Positions 43,744 to 53,447 of a stretch of DNA of 64,000 bases are shown in pieces. The position numbers were made by a program, and so were the translations under genes. Below the pieces are notes generated by a model. That model ran no database searches, was not told where the DNA came from, and saw nothing but the letters and a program-made list of their open reading frames with translations. Numbering within the stretch: position 1 is the first letter of the stretch; each line of letters begins with the position of its first letter. Origin of the DNA: an uncultured Lachnospiraceae bacterium (GTDB taxonomy: Bacteria; Bacillota; Clostridia; Lachnospirales; Lachnospiraceae); assembly GCA_951802115.1 (NCBI GenBank), contig CATOPL010000001.1, positions 62,001-126,000 of the forward strand, read 5' to 3'.

Positions 43744-44619
43744 CTATCCTTTCACAGCGCCCATCGCAAGTCCCTGTACAAAATGTTTCTGAAGTGCCCA
43801 CACAAGAATCAGTACCGGCACCAGTGTGATGACCGCCGTCGACGCCATTGGACCCCATTCCAGACCACGGTCTGTAATAAACCCGGCAATCAAAACCGGC
43901 AGAGTTTTGGATTTGTTAATACTCAGGATACATGCAAAGAGGAACTCATTCCATGCGCCCACAAATGCCAGGATCGCAGCGGCGATCATTCCCGGTTTTG
44001 TCAGCGGAAAGATGATCAAAAAGAATCTCCTGGTAAAACCGCAGCCGTCAAGCATCGCCGATTCTTCCAGTTCTTTGGGAAGCTGCTCAAAAAATCCCAT
44101 CATCAGCCAGATCACCAAAGGAAGATTGAAACTGGTATTCATAATAATCAGTGCCGTTTTCGTATCTATCAGATGAAGCGTACGCATAACAAGATAAACC
44201 GGAATCGCCGTCGCAATCGCCGGATACATCTTCTGCACCATGAACCAGAGGCCAAACCATTTCTTAGCCCGGTTTCCGATACTTCCTCTGGCAACCGCAT
44301 ACGCTGCCATGCTCCCGAACACGACTGAGATCACCGTCGAGGCCGCTGCCACGATGAAGGTATTGAGAAAGATTTCCACCATGTGGTCTTTGCCGAATAC
44401 AGACTGATAACTTTCACCTGTCAGCACACTCGGAATAACCACCGGCGGATTTGACAGATATTCTGCTTCAATCTTCAGAGAGCTTGTAAGAAGCCAGTAC
44501 AACGGGAACAGAATCATAAGCAAAGATACGACCACGATAACGACCCGCACCGGACGGCCGGCAAAGTTTCCGATAATATTGTCAACGGTAGGTAATTTAC
44601 TGTTGTTCTTTTTTCTCAT
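43744..44619 (-). CDS. CUT1 sugar ABC transporter permease, MalG type (amino-sugar importer)
   Basis: A 291-residue, six-helix permease with an EAA-like loop (LEESAMLDGCGFTRRFFLIIFP). It overlaps the partner permease by ATGA, so the two are translated together. No ATPase is in the operon. Confidence 0.92.
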   Translation of the reverse strand: MRKKNNSKLPTVDNIIGNFAGRPVRVVIVVVSLLMILFPLYWLLTSSLKIEAEYLSNPPVVIPSVLTGESYQSVFGKDHMVEIFLNTFIVAAASTVISVVFGSMAAYAVARGSIGNRAKKWFGLWFMVQKMYPAIATAIPVYLVMRTLHLIDTKTALIIMNTSFNLPLVIWLMMGFFEQLPKELEESAMLDGCGFTRRFFLIIFPLTKPGMIAAAILAFVGAWNEFLFACILSINKSKTLPVLIAGFITDRGLEWGPMASTAVITLVPVLILVWALQKHFVQGLAMGAVKG

Positions 44620-45542
44620 ATCTCTGCCTCCAGTCTGTCTCTTAACTTCAGGAACCCGACCGTCACGATGGTCATTATCAGCACAAAGGCAATGGCAAGC
44701 GCCGCTGAATATCCGGCGTCAAAGAATCGGAGTCCCTGTTTGTAAATATAATTCGGAAGCATTTCCGTAGCTGTTCCAGGCCCTCCGTTTGTCATTACAT
44801 AAACGGTGTCAAATACTTTGAACGCATCTACAAACCGCAGCATTACCACAATGGTAAGAAGCGGCGCAATCATCGGCAGCACAATTCTCCGGAAAATCGT
44901 TCCATTCGACGCTCCGTCCACACACGCTGCTTCCAGCATATCCGGCGAGATGGATTTCAAACCTGCCGCACAGATGATCGTTACCCAGGGAGCCAGTTGC
45001 CATACATTGACAAGAATGACCGATATCATCGCCGTCCTGGGACTGCTGAGCCAGGTGATGCTCGGCACTCCCAAAAAACTCAGAAAATAATTGATAATTC
45101 CTGTCGTTGCATCCAGCATCATTCTCCAGAGTGTACCGATGGCAACCGGAGCCATGATCGTCGGGATCAGGAAAACGGAAGTTGCACATCTCGCCCACAG
45201 CTTGTCCGAGCAGAATGCCATGGCAACCATCAGACCCACTACAACCTCCAGCGCCACCGATACCACCGCAAACAGCAGCGTATTCATCGTACTGACTCTT
45301 AATGTCTCATCCGTCAGCATCTTGATATAATTGGAAAATCCGGCAAATTGGGGCACTGCGTTGGGCAGATTCAGCTTCAGCCTGAAAAAACTCAGATATA
45401 CAGAATACAGAAGCGGCAGTAATGCTGTGATACCAAGAAAAATCATTGTCGGTGTCACAAACAGCCAGGAAGCAACTTTATCGCTTCTGCTTCTTCTGAC
45501 TGCCGCCGGATTATTCTTCTTTTTCGCCATAATCGTCTCCAT
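44616..45542 (-). CDS. CUT1 sugar ABC transporter permease, MalF type (amino-sugar importer)
   Basis: A 308-residue, six-helix permease with the EAA loop LEAACVDGASNGTIFRRIVLP. It lies behind the binding-protein gene and overlaps the second permease. The orphan MsmX/UgpC-type ATPase at 5.3 kb is a candidate partner. Confidence 0.92.
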   Translation of the reverse strand: METIMAKKKNNPAAVRRSRSDKVASWLFVTPTMIFLGITALLPLLYSVYLSFFRLKLNLPNAVPQFAGFSNYIKMLTDETLRVSTMNTLLFAVVSVALEVVVGLMVAMAFCSDKLWARCATSVFLIPTIMAPVAIGTLWRMMLDATTGIINYFLSFLGVPSITWLSSPRTAMISVILVNVWQLAPWVTIICAAGLKSISPDMLEAACVDGASNGTIFRRIVLPMIAPLLTIVVMLRFVDAFKVFDTVYVMTNGGPGTATEMLPNYIYKQGLRFFDAGYSAALAIAFVLIMTIVTVGFLKLRDRLEAEI

Positions 45543-45693
45543 TCTTAATTAAATTCCTCTTCTGCAGTTTTCAGCACAGAAAGAAACAGAGATGCTGCAA
45601 AATAGCGGTATCCAATATGTTCCCTATTTTACAACACCTCCATTGCATTCCGTCATTTCTGACCGCCAAAAAACTGCAAAAGTTTTCTACTGA

Positions 45694-47028
45694 TTAAAGA
45701 TTATAGTTCTTTGTTCCCTCTTCCGGCGGCGCATTTTTCAGCGCCTCTTCGATGCCTGCCTGCATCTTCTGTACGGCTGTTTCCAGATCCGTCTGACCGG
45801 ACATGTATTCGCTGACTACCGTATTCAGCATAGTATCAACTTCCGTGGAAGCCGGAACTCTCCACCACATATTGGCAGTATCCAGCGCTTCTCTTACCGT
45901 ATCCATATAGGTTCCCTTGATACCGTCGCGTTCCCAGAATGCGTTTCTTGGAGAAAGAATTCCAAACTCGTCATAAAATTTATTCTGATTTTCCTCACTT
46001 GTATACATCTTGATCCATTCCCATGCCAGTTCCTGGTTCTTTGACGCTGCCGGAATTGAGATATCCCAGGCGCTTAAAAGAGTCGCCCCTGTCTTATCAT
46101 GAGGGATCAGACTTAATGCCCATTTGCCTGCAACCTTGGACTGTGACTCATCATCAGCCGCCTGTACAAGTCCCAGAGTCGGCCAGGCTTCGCAGACCGC
46201 CGCGTTGCCATCCAGAAAAGCTTTTGTTGATTCTTCTACGCCCCAGGAGAGGATGGACGGATCTGCATAATCCTGTATTTCCTTCAGATGTTCCAGCGCT
46301 GCCCTTGTTTCCGGAGAATCAATGGTAATGTTCCAGTCTTCATCCGCCCAGGCGCCACCCATGGACCAGAGCACATAGTCAAAAGTTCCTCCCAGCTGTC
46401 CGGTCGTTGCAGATACAGAAATACCGTACATTCCGTTCTCCTTGTCGGTCAGCTCTTTTGCCTTCGCCCGGTACTCTTCCCATGTGTCCGGAAGACCTTC
46501 CGGCAAAAGATCTGTACGATATGCAAAAAGCTGCGGTGTGCTGGCATTAGGAATGCCGATCGTCGTTCCCTGCCACAGCCCGCTGTTCGCAAATACATTC
46601 TCAATAAATACGTCTGTACTGTAACCGTCCTTCTCAATCATGGGACCCAGATCTGTCATATAAGGAGCGAATTCTCCGTCCCACTGACTTGCCACATCAA
46701 TCACGTCGTAAGAACCGGTTCCGCTGGTCAGATCCAGAAGCGCTTTTTCATGTAAAGTAGTATATGGAAAATCCACCACTTCCACAGTAGCCCCTGTCTG
46801 TGCTTCAAACTCTTCCACAATGCTTTTGGCTGCATCCGCATAGACGCCGGACATATACAGCACCGTCAATTTCTCTCCTGCAAAAGGCCTGTCATCAGAA
46901 GCCGCTTCGCTCCCGCCACCTGCACTGCTGCTCCCGCCGTCACTGCCGCCGCTTTTCCCCCCGCAGCCGGAAAGCATGACAGAAAGCATGGCCGTACACA
47001 GCAGTACACTTACCATTTTCTTTTTCAT
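45694..47028 (-). CDS. Extracellular sugar-binding lipoprotein (amino-sugar importer)
   Basis: A 444-residue family 1 solute-binding lipoprotein (LSGC lipobox, Cys22, followed by a Gly/Ser linker). Family features include TGSYDVIDVASQWDGEFAPYM and a C-terminal helix with DLETAVQKMQAG. First gene of the operon with permeases, SGNH esterase, nanE and the ROK kinase; its ligand is likely sialic acid or N-acetylmannosamine. AGGAGG precedes the start. Confidence 0.92.
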   Translation of the reverse strand: MKKKMVSVLLCTAMLSVMLSGCGGKSGGSDGGSSSAGGGSEAASDDRPFAGEKLTVLYMSGVYADAAKSIVEEFEAQTGATVEVVDFPYTTLHEKALLDLTSGTGSYDVIDVASQWDGEFAPYMTDLGPMIEKDGYSTDVFIENVFANSGLWQGTTIGIPNASTPQLFAYRTDLLPEGLPDTWEEYRAKAKELTDKENGMYGISVSATTGQLGGTFDYVLWSMGGAWADEDWNITIDSPETRAALEHLKEIQDYADPSILSWGVEESTKAFLDGNAAVCEAWPTLGLVQAADDESQSKVAGKWALSLIPHDKTGATLLSAWDISIPAASKNQELAWEWIKMYTSEENQNKFYDEFGILSPRNAFWERDGIKGTYMDTVREALDTANMWWRVPASTEVDTMLNTVVSEYMSGQTDLETAVQKMQAGIEEALKNAPPEEGTKNYNL

Positions 47029-47462
47029 TTCCCAGTTCCTCCTTTTCTCTGGTGTTCTGTCAATTTAAACCCTCCCTGTTTAATATAAAAAAATTTTCTT
47101 TTTTATTAATTTTCAGTTTTATTTGTTTTTAAATTGACAAAATATTTTTTATTTCAAAACCTATATTATCATTCAATTAATATTCTGTCAACCGTTATTT
47201 ATTATATTTTATCTGCTTTATTCCTATGTTTTTTAGATGTTTTCACATTGTTTTAGATATTTTATATATTTTTCGTTGTGCTTGTTTTAATAAAAAAAAT
47301 TTCTTTTTTTATATAAATAAAATTTTTTCCTATTTTTCTCATCTTCCTGATATCAACATAATTATCCCCAAAGCAAGGCCTTCTCTGTTTGACATCCCTG
47401 CTTTTTATGATATAATTTTTAAATAAAAGATAAACAGGAATGAAGAAAGCTGAGGTAACCTG
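47029..47462. other. AT-rich divergent regulatory region
   Basis: Very AT-rich intergenic space between the binding-protein and RpiR genes. Two similar stretches, TAATATAAAAAAATTTTC with its T-rich continuation (47081-47113) and TAATAAAAAAAATTTC (47288 on), may be RpiR binding sites for the two divergent promoters. TTGACA at about 47135 lies on the + strand. No gene is seen. Confidence 0.4.
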
Positions 47463-48320
47463 ATGACCACGACCAACCTGATGACCGAAATCACCGGAAA
47501 ATATTCTCAAATGACAAAAGCTGAGAAAAAAGTAGCGGATTTCGTCCTCTCTTCTCCCCAGGCCGCCCTGAAATCCACCATAACGGATCTTTCGCGTCTC
47601 TGCGACGTAGGTGAAACCAGTGTATTTCGGTTTTGCCGTACGTTGGAGCTGAAGGGATACCAGGACTTCAAACTTTCGCTTGCTCTGAGCGCCGCATCGC
47701 CGGAATCAGTAAAGAAAGAAGAAACGATCAATGTCATAGATACGGACAACTGTCAGGATACGGCCAAAAATGTTCTCTCCGCCTATCATTCCGCTCTGGA
47801 ACAGACATATCACACTCTGAATTTTAAAGCCATCCCCAGAGTCGTACATATGCTCCTCACATCCAGAACCATTAATCTGTTTGGCTTCGGCGGCTCCGGT
47901 ACAAGCGCCAGCGAATTCCGGAACAAGCTGATTAAGATACTGCCCAACGTCATCTATCATACAGATGCTCACATGCAGCTGACTCAGGCCGCTCTGCTGA
48001 GTGAAGGCGATATGGCAATCATTTTCTCGAACTCCGGAATCACCAAGGATTGTATCGAAATCGCCCGTATCTGCCACAGTTCCAAAGTTTATGTTGTATT
48101 TATAACGCAGTTTCTGAAATCCCCGGCAGCACAGTACGTTTCCACACTGCTGCTCTGCGGCGCCAATGAAGGTCCTCTGGAAGGCGGCTCTATTGCCGCC
48201 AAAACCGCGCAGCTTTTCCTGATCGATATTCTGTATGCAGAAGTATACCGGCTGATGGGAGACAAAGCAGAAAAGAACAAGCAGAGAACTTCTCAGATCA
48301 TCACCGAAAAAATGATGTAA
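47463..48320 (+). CDS. MurR/RpiR family regulator of the amino-sugar operon
   Basis: A 285-residue regulator with an N-terminal HTH_6 domain (MTKAEKKVADFVLSSPQ, ITDLSRLCDVGETSVFRFCR) and a SIS sugar-phosphate-binding domain (about 125-250, with NLFGFGGSGTSA and FSNSGITKD). It is divergent from the nanE/ROK/importer operon, the usual place for a RpiR-type NanR sensing an amino-sugar phosphate. Confidence 0.93.
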   Translation: MTTTNLMTEITGKYSQMTKAEKKVADFVLSSPQAALKSTITDLSRLCDVGETSVFRFCRTLELKGYQDFKLSLALSAASPESVKKEETINVIDTDNCQDTAKNVLSAYHSALEQTYHTLNFKAIPRVVHMLLTSRTINLFGFGGSGTSASEFRNKLIKILPNVIYHTDAHMQLTQAALLSEGDMAIIFSNSGITKDCIEIARICHSSKVYVVFITQFLKSPAAQYVSTLLLCGANEGPLEGGSIAAKTAQLFLIDILYAEVYRLMGDKAEKNKQRTSQIITEKMM

Positions 48321-48408
48321 AACGGCTGCATATCCAGAGTATGCCAAGAAGTTTGAATTCTGTACAAATTGCGCTGCGACACGACTGGAAAAATCTTTAT
48401 AACTACAG

Positions 48409-48473
48409 ACAGAAGGGACTGCAAAACAGAGACTGATCACAGGGAACAGTCTACATTTTGCAATCCCTTCTGT
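48409..48473. terminator. Large bidirectional hairpin between RpiR and ClpA genes
   Basis: ACAGAAGGGACTGCAAAA pairs with TTTTGCAATCCCTTCTGT over 18 bp (one G-U). The loop itself contains AGACTG/CAGTCT. TATTTTA follows on the + strand. It separates two convergent genes. Confidence 0.65.
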
Positions 48474-48515
48474 ATTTTACAGCAGCTCCCAGAGCCTGCT
48501 TTTACAAGTTTTCAA

Positions 48516-50762
48516 TTATCTGACCACCAGCTTTCCGTCTTTTAGCTCAAGCGTGCATTTTCCGCCTTTTTTCAGTCTTCCAAACAGCAGAAGATCCGCC
48601 AGCAGCGGTTTGATCTGTCCGGAGATTATCCGGTCAATCTCCCTGGCTCCGTATTCCTTTGTGATTCCTGCCTTTCTAACATACTCAGCCGCTTCATCTG
48701 CGACTGTCAGTTCTACTTTTTTCACCGCCAGTTTCTCAGAAAGCTCTCTGAGTTTTTTATCTGTAATCTTTTCCGCCATCCGGTCGTCCATACTGCGGAA
48801 TAATACAATCCGGCTCAGCCGGTTGCGAAACTCCGGCTGGAAGGTACGTTTCACCGCGTCTGTCAGAGCGTCCATGTTCATCTCTTCACTGCCAAAGCCA
48901 ATCCGGCTTTTTCCGACCTGACCGGCGCCTGCATTGGATGTCATAATCAGAATGATATTGCGGAAATCCGCTTTTCTGCCCTGATTATCCGTCAATGTAG
49001 CATAATCCATCACCTGAAGCAGTACATTGAAAATATCCGGATGCGCCTTTTCAATCTCGTCCAGCAGAAGGACAGCATGCGGGTGTTTTCTTATCTCCTC
49101 AGTCAGAATGCCGCCTTCCTCATATCCTACATACCCCGCAGGTGCACCGATCAGCTTTGCCACCGTATGTTTTTCCGCATATTCACTCATATCGAACCGC
49201 AGAAATGCAATGCCAAGCTCCCTGGAAAGCACTTTGGCAAGCTCTGTCTTTCCCACCCCTGTAGCGCCTACAAACAAGAAGGATGCCACCGGCTTATGCT
49301 CTTCGTTCAGCCCGGCACGCGAAAATTTAACCGCATTTGTCACCTGCTCTACCGCTTCTTCCTGACCGAAAATCTGCTTCTTGATACACTTTTCCAGTCT
49401 GGCCAGCTTTTCAGCCTCTCCTTTTTCCACTGTCCGCGCCGGGATGTTGCAGGTTTTTGACAATACTTCATCGACCAGCGCTTTGCTGACCGTCTGGATC
49501 TTCTGTTCCAGCGGATGCAGCCTCCGATAAGCGCCCGCCTCATCGATTAGGTCAATCGCCTTGTCGGGAAGAAAACGTTCATTGACATACCGGCTGCTCT
49601 GCTCCACTGCATGTTCGAGTACGCCGGAGCTGTATCGCACGCCATGGAACCGCTCATATCCGTTTTTCAGGCCTTTCAGAATTTCCACCGCTTCCTCCCG
49701 GGATGGTTCTCTAATTTCTACATTCTGGAACCTTCTTACCAGACTGCGGTTGCTGGAAAAATGCTTTTTATACTCCTCATAGGTCGTCGCCCCGATAAAA
49801 CGAATATGGCCGGCCGCCAGATAAGGCTTCAAAAGATTTGCCACATCCAGACTGCCTCCGTTTACCGCACCCGCACCCACAATATTATGAATCTCATCCA
49901 GATACAGAATAGGCCGTTCTTCCTTCGACAGTCCGTTCATAATCTCTTTCAGACGCTTCTCAAAATCGCCACGGTACTGAGTTCCCGCCAGCAGCCCGCC
50001 AAGATCCATCGCATATAAAACCGCTCCCCGGAGCGGTTCTGGCACCTGTTCTTTCCGGATCTTCTGCGCCAGACCATATGCCAGCGCAGTTTTTCCTACT
50101 CCTGGTTCTCCGATGTGCAGTACATTGTTTTTATCCTTTCTGCAGAGAATCTGAATCGTTCGTTCCAGTTCCTCCAGCCGTCCAATGAGCGGGTTCTGCT
50201 TTTTACAGGTTTCATTCATGTCCTCCAGAAAACTTTTCCATCGTCCGTTTGCTTCCTTTGGCTCCTCCTGTTCCTCATCGCTATAAACACGCTTCTTATC
50301 TCTGCCGTCCGGTTCCGGTTCAGACTTCCGTTCTTTCAGAAGGCTCTCCCGCGACATCTCCCCCAACACTTCCACAAGATCGACGTTCTGCACCGCCATA
50401 TAATAGACCCCATAGCTTTCCTCCAGCTTCATTAAAGACGCCAGAAGATGACTCACCTCCACCGCTTCCCGCCCGCTGCTTTCAGCCTGTTCTTCAGACA
50501 TGCGAAATATCTTCTGTGCATCCAGCGTCACCTGTGGAGCCTCTTGTTCCGGACCGCTGCCCGCCTGCTCTTTTAAAAAGCTCAGCAGGTCCTGCCTCAG
50601 TTTTGCGCAGTCTCCTCCTCCATGCTCATAATTTCTTCTGAAATCCTCGTCAAAGGTCATACCATAGACCATATGCTCTGGCATAAAATACCGGTGATGG
50701 TTTTTCTGTGCCAGCCCGACTGCATTCTCCATCACCTTCTGCATTTTCTTTGTAAATTCCAT
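48516..50762 (-). CDS. clpA: ATP-dependent Clp protease ATPase subunit ClpA
   Basis: Two-ring AAA+ unfoldase (748 residues) that feeds substrates to ClpP. An N-terminal Clp repeat domain (about 1-145) leads into ring 1 (Walker A GEPGVGKTA, Walker B ILYLDE) and ring 2 (GATGVGKTEL, VLLLDE). The ClpP-docking IGF tripeptide is in GKSRIGFGS, and there is no ClpB/ClpC-type middle coiled coil, so ClpA is the right name. A Lys/Glu-rich linker at about 150-180 is longer than usual. The adaptor gene clpS lies just upstream. Confidence 0.93.
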   Translation of the reverse strand: MEFTKKMQKVMENAVGLAQKNHHRYFMPEHMVYGMTFDEDFRRNYEHGGGDCAKLRQDLLSFLKEQAGSGPEQEAPQVTLDAQKIFRMSEEQAESSGREAVEVSHLLASLMKLEESYGVYYMAVQNVDLVEVLGEMSRESLLKERKSEPEPDGRDKKRVYSDEEQEEPKEANGRWKSFLEDMNETCKKQNPLIGRLEELERTIQILCRKDKNNVLHIGEPGVGKTALAYGLAQKIRKEQVPEPLRGAVLYAMDLGGLLAGTQYRGDFEKRLKEIMNGLSKEERPILYLDEIHNIVGAGAVNGGSLDVANLLKPYLAAGHIRFIGATTYEEYKKHFSSNRSLVRRFQNVEIREPSREEAVEILKGLKNGYERFHGVRYSSGVLEHAVEQSSRYVNERFLPDKAIDLIDEAGAYRRLHPLEQKIQTVSKALVDEVLSKTCNIPARTVEKGEAEKLARLEKCIKKQIFGQEEAVEQVTNAVKFSRAGLNEEHKPVASFLFVGATGVGKTELAKVLSRELGIAFLRFDMSEYAEKHTVAKLIGAPAGYVGYEEGGILTEEIRKHPHAVLLLDEIEKAHPDIFNVLLQVMDYATLTDNQGRKADFRNIILIMTSNAGAGQVGKSRIGFGSEEMNMDALTDAVKRTFQPEFRNRLSRIVLFRSMDDRMAEKITDKKLRELSEKLAVKKVELTVADEAAEYVRKAGITKEYGAREIDRIISGQIKPLLADLLLFGRLKKGGKCTLELKDGKLVVR

Positions 50763-50918
50763 TCCCGTCTTCCTCTGCCAAATATTAGTTCCTCTTTTGA
50801 TCCCGTATTCTCTGACATCCGGTATCTTCTATCTGTACTGCGACGCCGGTCCATTAATCTGTCAGACGTTTCCAGCATGCAGTCTGTCCAGGCCCGTACC
50901 AGACGACAGGCGACTACC

Positions 50919-51215
50919 TTAGCGACGAACCGCTTCCACTTTCAGCGGATACCCTTCATCTCTCGCCCACTGCACCGCTTCCGCCGCTTTTGTCTGCGCA
51001 ATGTCCTTTGGATAAACTCCCGCAACCGCATGGCTTCCTTTATGAACGCTCATCATCAGCGCCACGGCTGTCGGCTCATCTTTTTCAAAAATCTGTATCA
51101 ACACGTCGACCACAAAATCCATCGGCGTAAAATCATCATTATAAATCAGCACCTCATATGGTCTGGGAATTCTGATCCTGCTTCTCGTCTGTTCCTTTAT
51201 ATTCTCTTTTGCCAT
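50919..51215 (-). CDS. clpS: ClpS adaptor
   Basis: A 98-residue adaptor that binds the ClpA N-domain and delivers N-degron substrates. The ClpS core is clear: RPYEVLIYNDDFTPMDFVVDVL with the substrate-pocket residues NDDFTPM, and MMSVHKGSHAVAGVYPKDIA with the conserved His. It precedes clpA by 156 bp on the same strand. Confidence 0.95.
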   Translation of the reverse strand: MAKENIKEQTRSRIRIPRPYEVLIYNDDFTPMDFVVDVLIQIFEKDEPTAVALMMSVHKGSHAVAGVYPKDIAQTKAAEAVQWARDEGYPLKVEAVRR

Positions 51216-51270
51216 TTTTATTTTCCTCCACAGCCGCCCTCAGTTCCGCCTGCTTTTTCATTTTACTGTT

Positions 51271-53214
51271 TTACCGTCTGACGTCCCGATGATAGCAGTG
51301 ATCGCACACCTGGAAGGGCGAACCCAGCGAGAGCAGCTTTCCGCAATACTTACAGCGGGAAATATATTTATATTTGCCTTTGGTCAGATACTGCATAATC
51401 GCCATCTCCGTTTTTTCCCGTTCCTGTTCCAGCCATTCCTCATCAATGACTTTCTGCATCCGGTGCGAAAACTGATAATACAGATCCAGCTGCTTATAAT
51501 AAGTCTCATACTGCATGATCCCTCTGCTTCGGTCCCTGTGGAGCGCCGGTTTTTCGAGAGAAACGTCCGCTGTATACGTTTTGCAGTACTGCAGCCACAG
51601 CGCCACTACGAACCGGTCTTTAATATCAATCGGACAGGTAATCATCCGGTACAGCACATGCTTGTTCTCAAAACCGTCAATCATATTTTTATATCGTTTC
51701 GCCTGTTCAAACAGATACAGCGCTTCGTCGATATTTTCTTTGACAAACGGCTCTGTCGGCGTCACGTCATGCCAGATTTTCAGCAGTTCATCCATCGGCG
51801 CATTAATATCCAGAAGAATTTGCGGAAATCCCAGATTTACCTGGCTGACCGGCTCTTCTTGCGCTTCATATCGCTCACGGATATACGCAAGCGCCTCCGC
51901 TCCCATCGCATTTACATATCCAGAATCATAGATCCCAAACCGACCGGCACGACCAGCAATCTGCCTGATCTCTGATACCAGAAGCGGTCTTCTGCTCACC
52001 CCGTCATACTTTTCCGCCTGCAGAAAAACAATTCTGCGAACCGGAAGATTCAACCCCATACCGATGGCATCCGTAGCCACAACTACCTCTGTTTTGCCGC
52101 TGTTAAACTGATGCATCTGTCTTCGGCGAATTTCCGGCGGCAGGCTCCCATATATCACACTGGCATTGATCTTCTGTTCTTCCAGTCTGCCTGCCACATC
52201 CAGAACAGATTTTTTAGAAAATACAATCAAAGCGTCGCCTTTTTGCACATCGTCCGGAAATACAAAAGGCTCGTCCTCGCAGATCAGAGCCGTTTTTCTC
52301 TCATAACGACGGATCTCAAAATCATCTCCGCACAGCTGAATCAGATGGATAACCGCATGCTCCGCCGCCGGACTCATACATATATGGATTTCCCCTGCAC
52401 GAATTCCCAGAATCGCTTTCGTCCAGGAATGTCCTCTGTCCGGATCGACCACCATCTGCGCCTCATCTATAACGGCAATATCATAATTCTCATCAAAATC
52501 CGCCATTTCAACGGTGGACGCCGTCACTTTACTCTCCTCTTCTTCGATACATTCCTGTCCCGTTCTCATAGTACAGGATACCTTATATTTTTTCATCTGT
52601 TCATAAACTTCCAGCGCCAGCAGTCGCAGAGGCCCCAGATAGACTCCGCAACGGGCAGTCTTCAGACGCTCCAGTGAACAAAACGTCTTCCCGCTGTTCG
52701 TCGGACCAATATGCAGAATAAAATGCCGCTGCATCTGACGCACCTCTGCAAACTCCAGTTCCGGACGAGCCGGCACCAGTTCCAGAATCTTGTTTTTGAC
52801 CTTATGCTGCCGATACCGCGGATAAAGCGTAAACAGAGCGTCCTGACAGATCCTGCCCGGCATGGCACGTCTAAGATACGCCAGAAATTCTCCGTCCATA
52901 CCGTCTTTCTGCTCTTCCAACAGCAGACCCAGATCAAGCTGTACCAGTTTGGGAAGAAACTCTTTATTGACCAGATTCAGAATCTGCTCCCGGTTTTTGC
53001 GCGCGGCAAAACATGCTATATTTTTAATCTGTCGGTGGAGATCTTCCAGATTCCGGATATTGATCCGGGACGCTTTTGCATTTCTGAGCGTTCTGCGAAG
53101 CGTGTCCACCTTTTTCTCCATCCCTGTGTATCTGGGAGTTTTTCTCGGTTTTTTTCTTGCTTCTTTTGTATATTGTTCAATATAAAACTGCAACAGTTTC
53201 TTTTTATTTATCAT
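51271..53214 (-). CDS. SUV3-like DExH RNA helicase with C-terminal zinc ribbon
   Basis: A 647-residue helicase. Motif I HIGPTNSGKT (about 166-175) is the hallmark of the mitochondrial SUV3 family rather than of ordinary DEAD-box proteins. DEAQ (motif II), ATDAIGMGLNLP (motif V) and QIAGRAGRFG (motif VI) follow, and a SUV3-type helical C-domain comes next. The end carries CKYC...CDHC (Cys621, 624, 637, 640), a zinc ribbon not seen in SUV3 itself. The N-terminal ~150 residues are basic and helical. It probably unwinds structured RNA; neighbours clpS/clpA give no direct link. Confidence 0.85.
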   Translation of the reverse strand: MINKKKLLQFYIEQYTKEARKKPRKTPRYTGMEKKVDTLRRTLRNAKASRINIRNLEDLHRQIKNIACFAARKNREQILNLVNKEFLPKLVQLDLGLLLEEQKDGMDGEFLAYLRRAMPGRICQDALFTLYPRYRQHKVKNKILELVPARPELEFAEVRQMQRHFILHIGPTNSGKTFCSLERLKTARCGVYLGPLRLLALEVYEQMKKYKVSCTMRTGQECIEEEESKVTASTVEMADFDENYDIAVIDEAQMVVDPDRGHSWTKAILGIRAGEIHICMSPAAEHAVIHLIQLCGDDFEIRRYERKTALICEDEPFVFPDDVQKGDALIVFSKKSVLDVAGRLEEQKINASVIYGSLPPEIRRRQMHQFNSGKTEVVVATDAIGMGLNLPVRRIVFLQAEKYDGVSRRPLLVSEIRQIAGRAGRFGIYDSGYVNAMGAEALAYIRERYEAQEEPVSQVNLGFPQILLDINAPMDELLKIWHDVTPTEPFVKENIDEALYLFEQAKRYKNMIDGFENKHVLYRMITCPIDIKDRFVVALWLQYCKTYTADVSLEKPALHRDRSRGIMQYETYYKQLDLYYQFSHRMQKVIDEEWLEQEREKTEMAIMQYLTKGKYKYISRCKYCGKLLSLGSPFQVCDHCYHRDVRR

Positions 53215-53447
53215 TCTGTTCTCCCGTTTTTGCAGCTGTTGCTGCTTAGGAGCGTATCTGCCCCCGTACTTTTATATAAACAGCATACCAGAAGATATCC
53301 TATCCGGCAACGATTTTAAATTTTTTCCAGTTATTCAGATTTTTTTAAGAATTCTTTGTTTTTTCTGCTATTGTTTTCGAAAATTACATATGCTATCATA
53401 AGCAAAGGCTGAACACAGTCTATTGGATTTATCTGGAGGAAATCAAG

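Noticed and set aside
43507-44328. 273-residue + strand ORF across the SGNH and permease genes
   Set aside because: It spans two well-identified minus-strand genes and has no domain or ribosome binding site.
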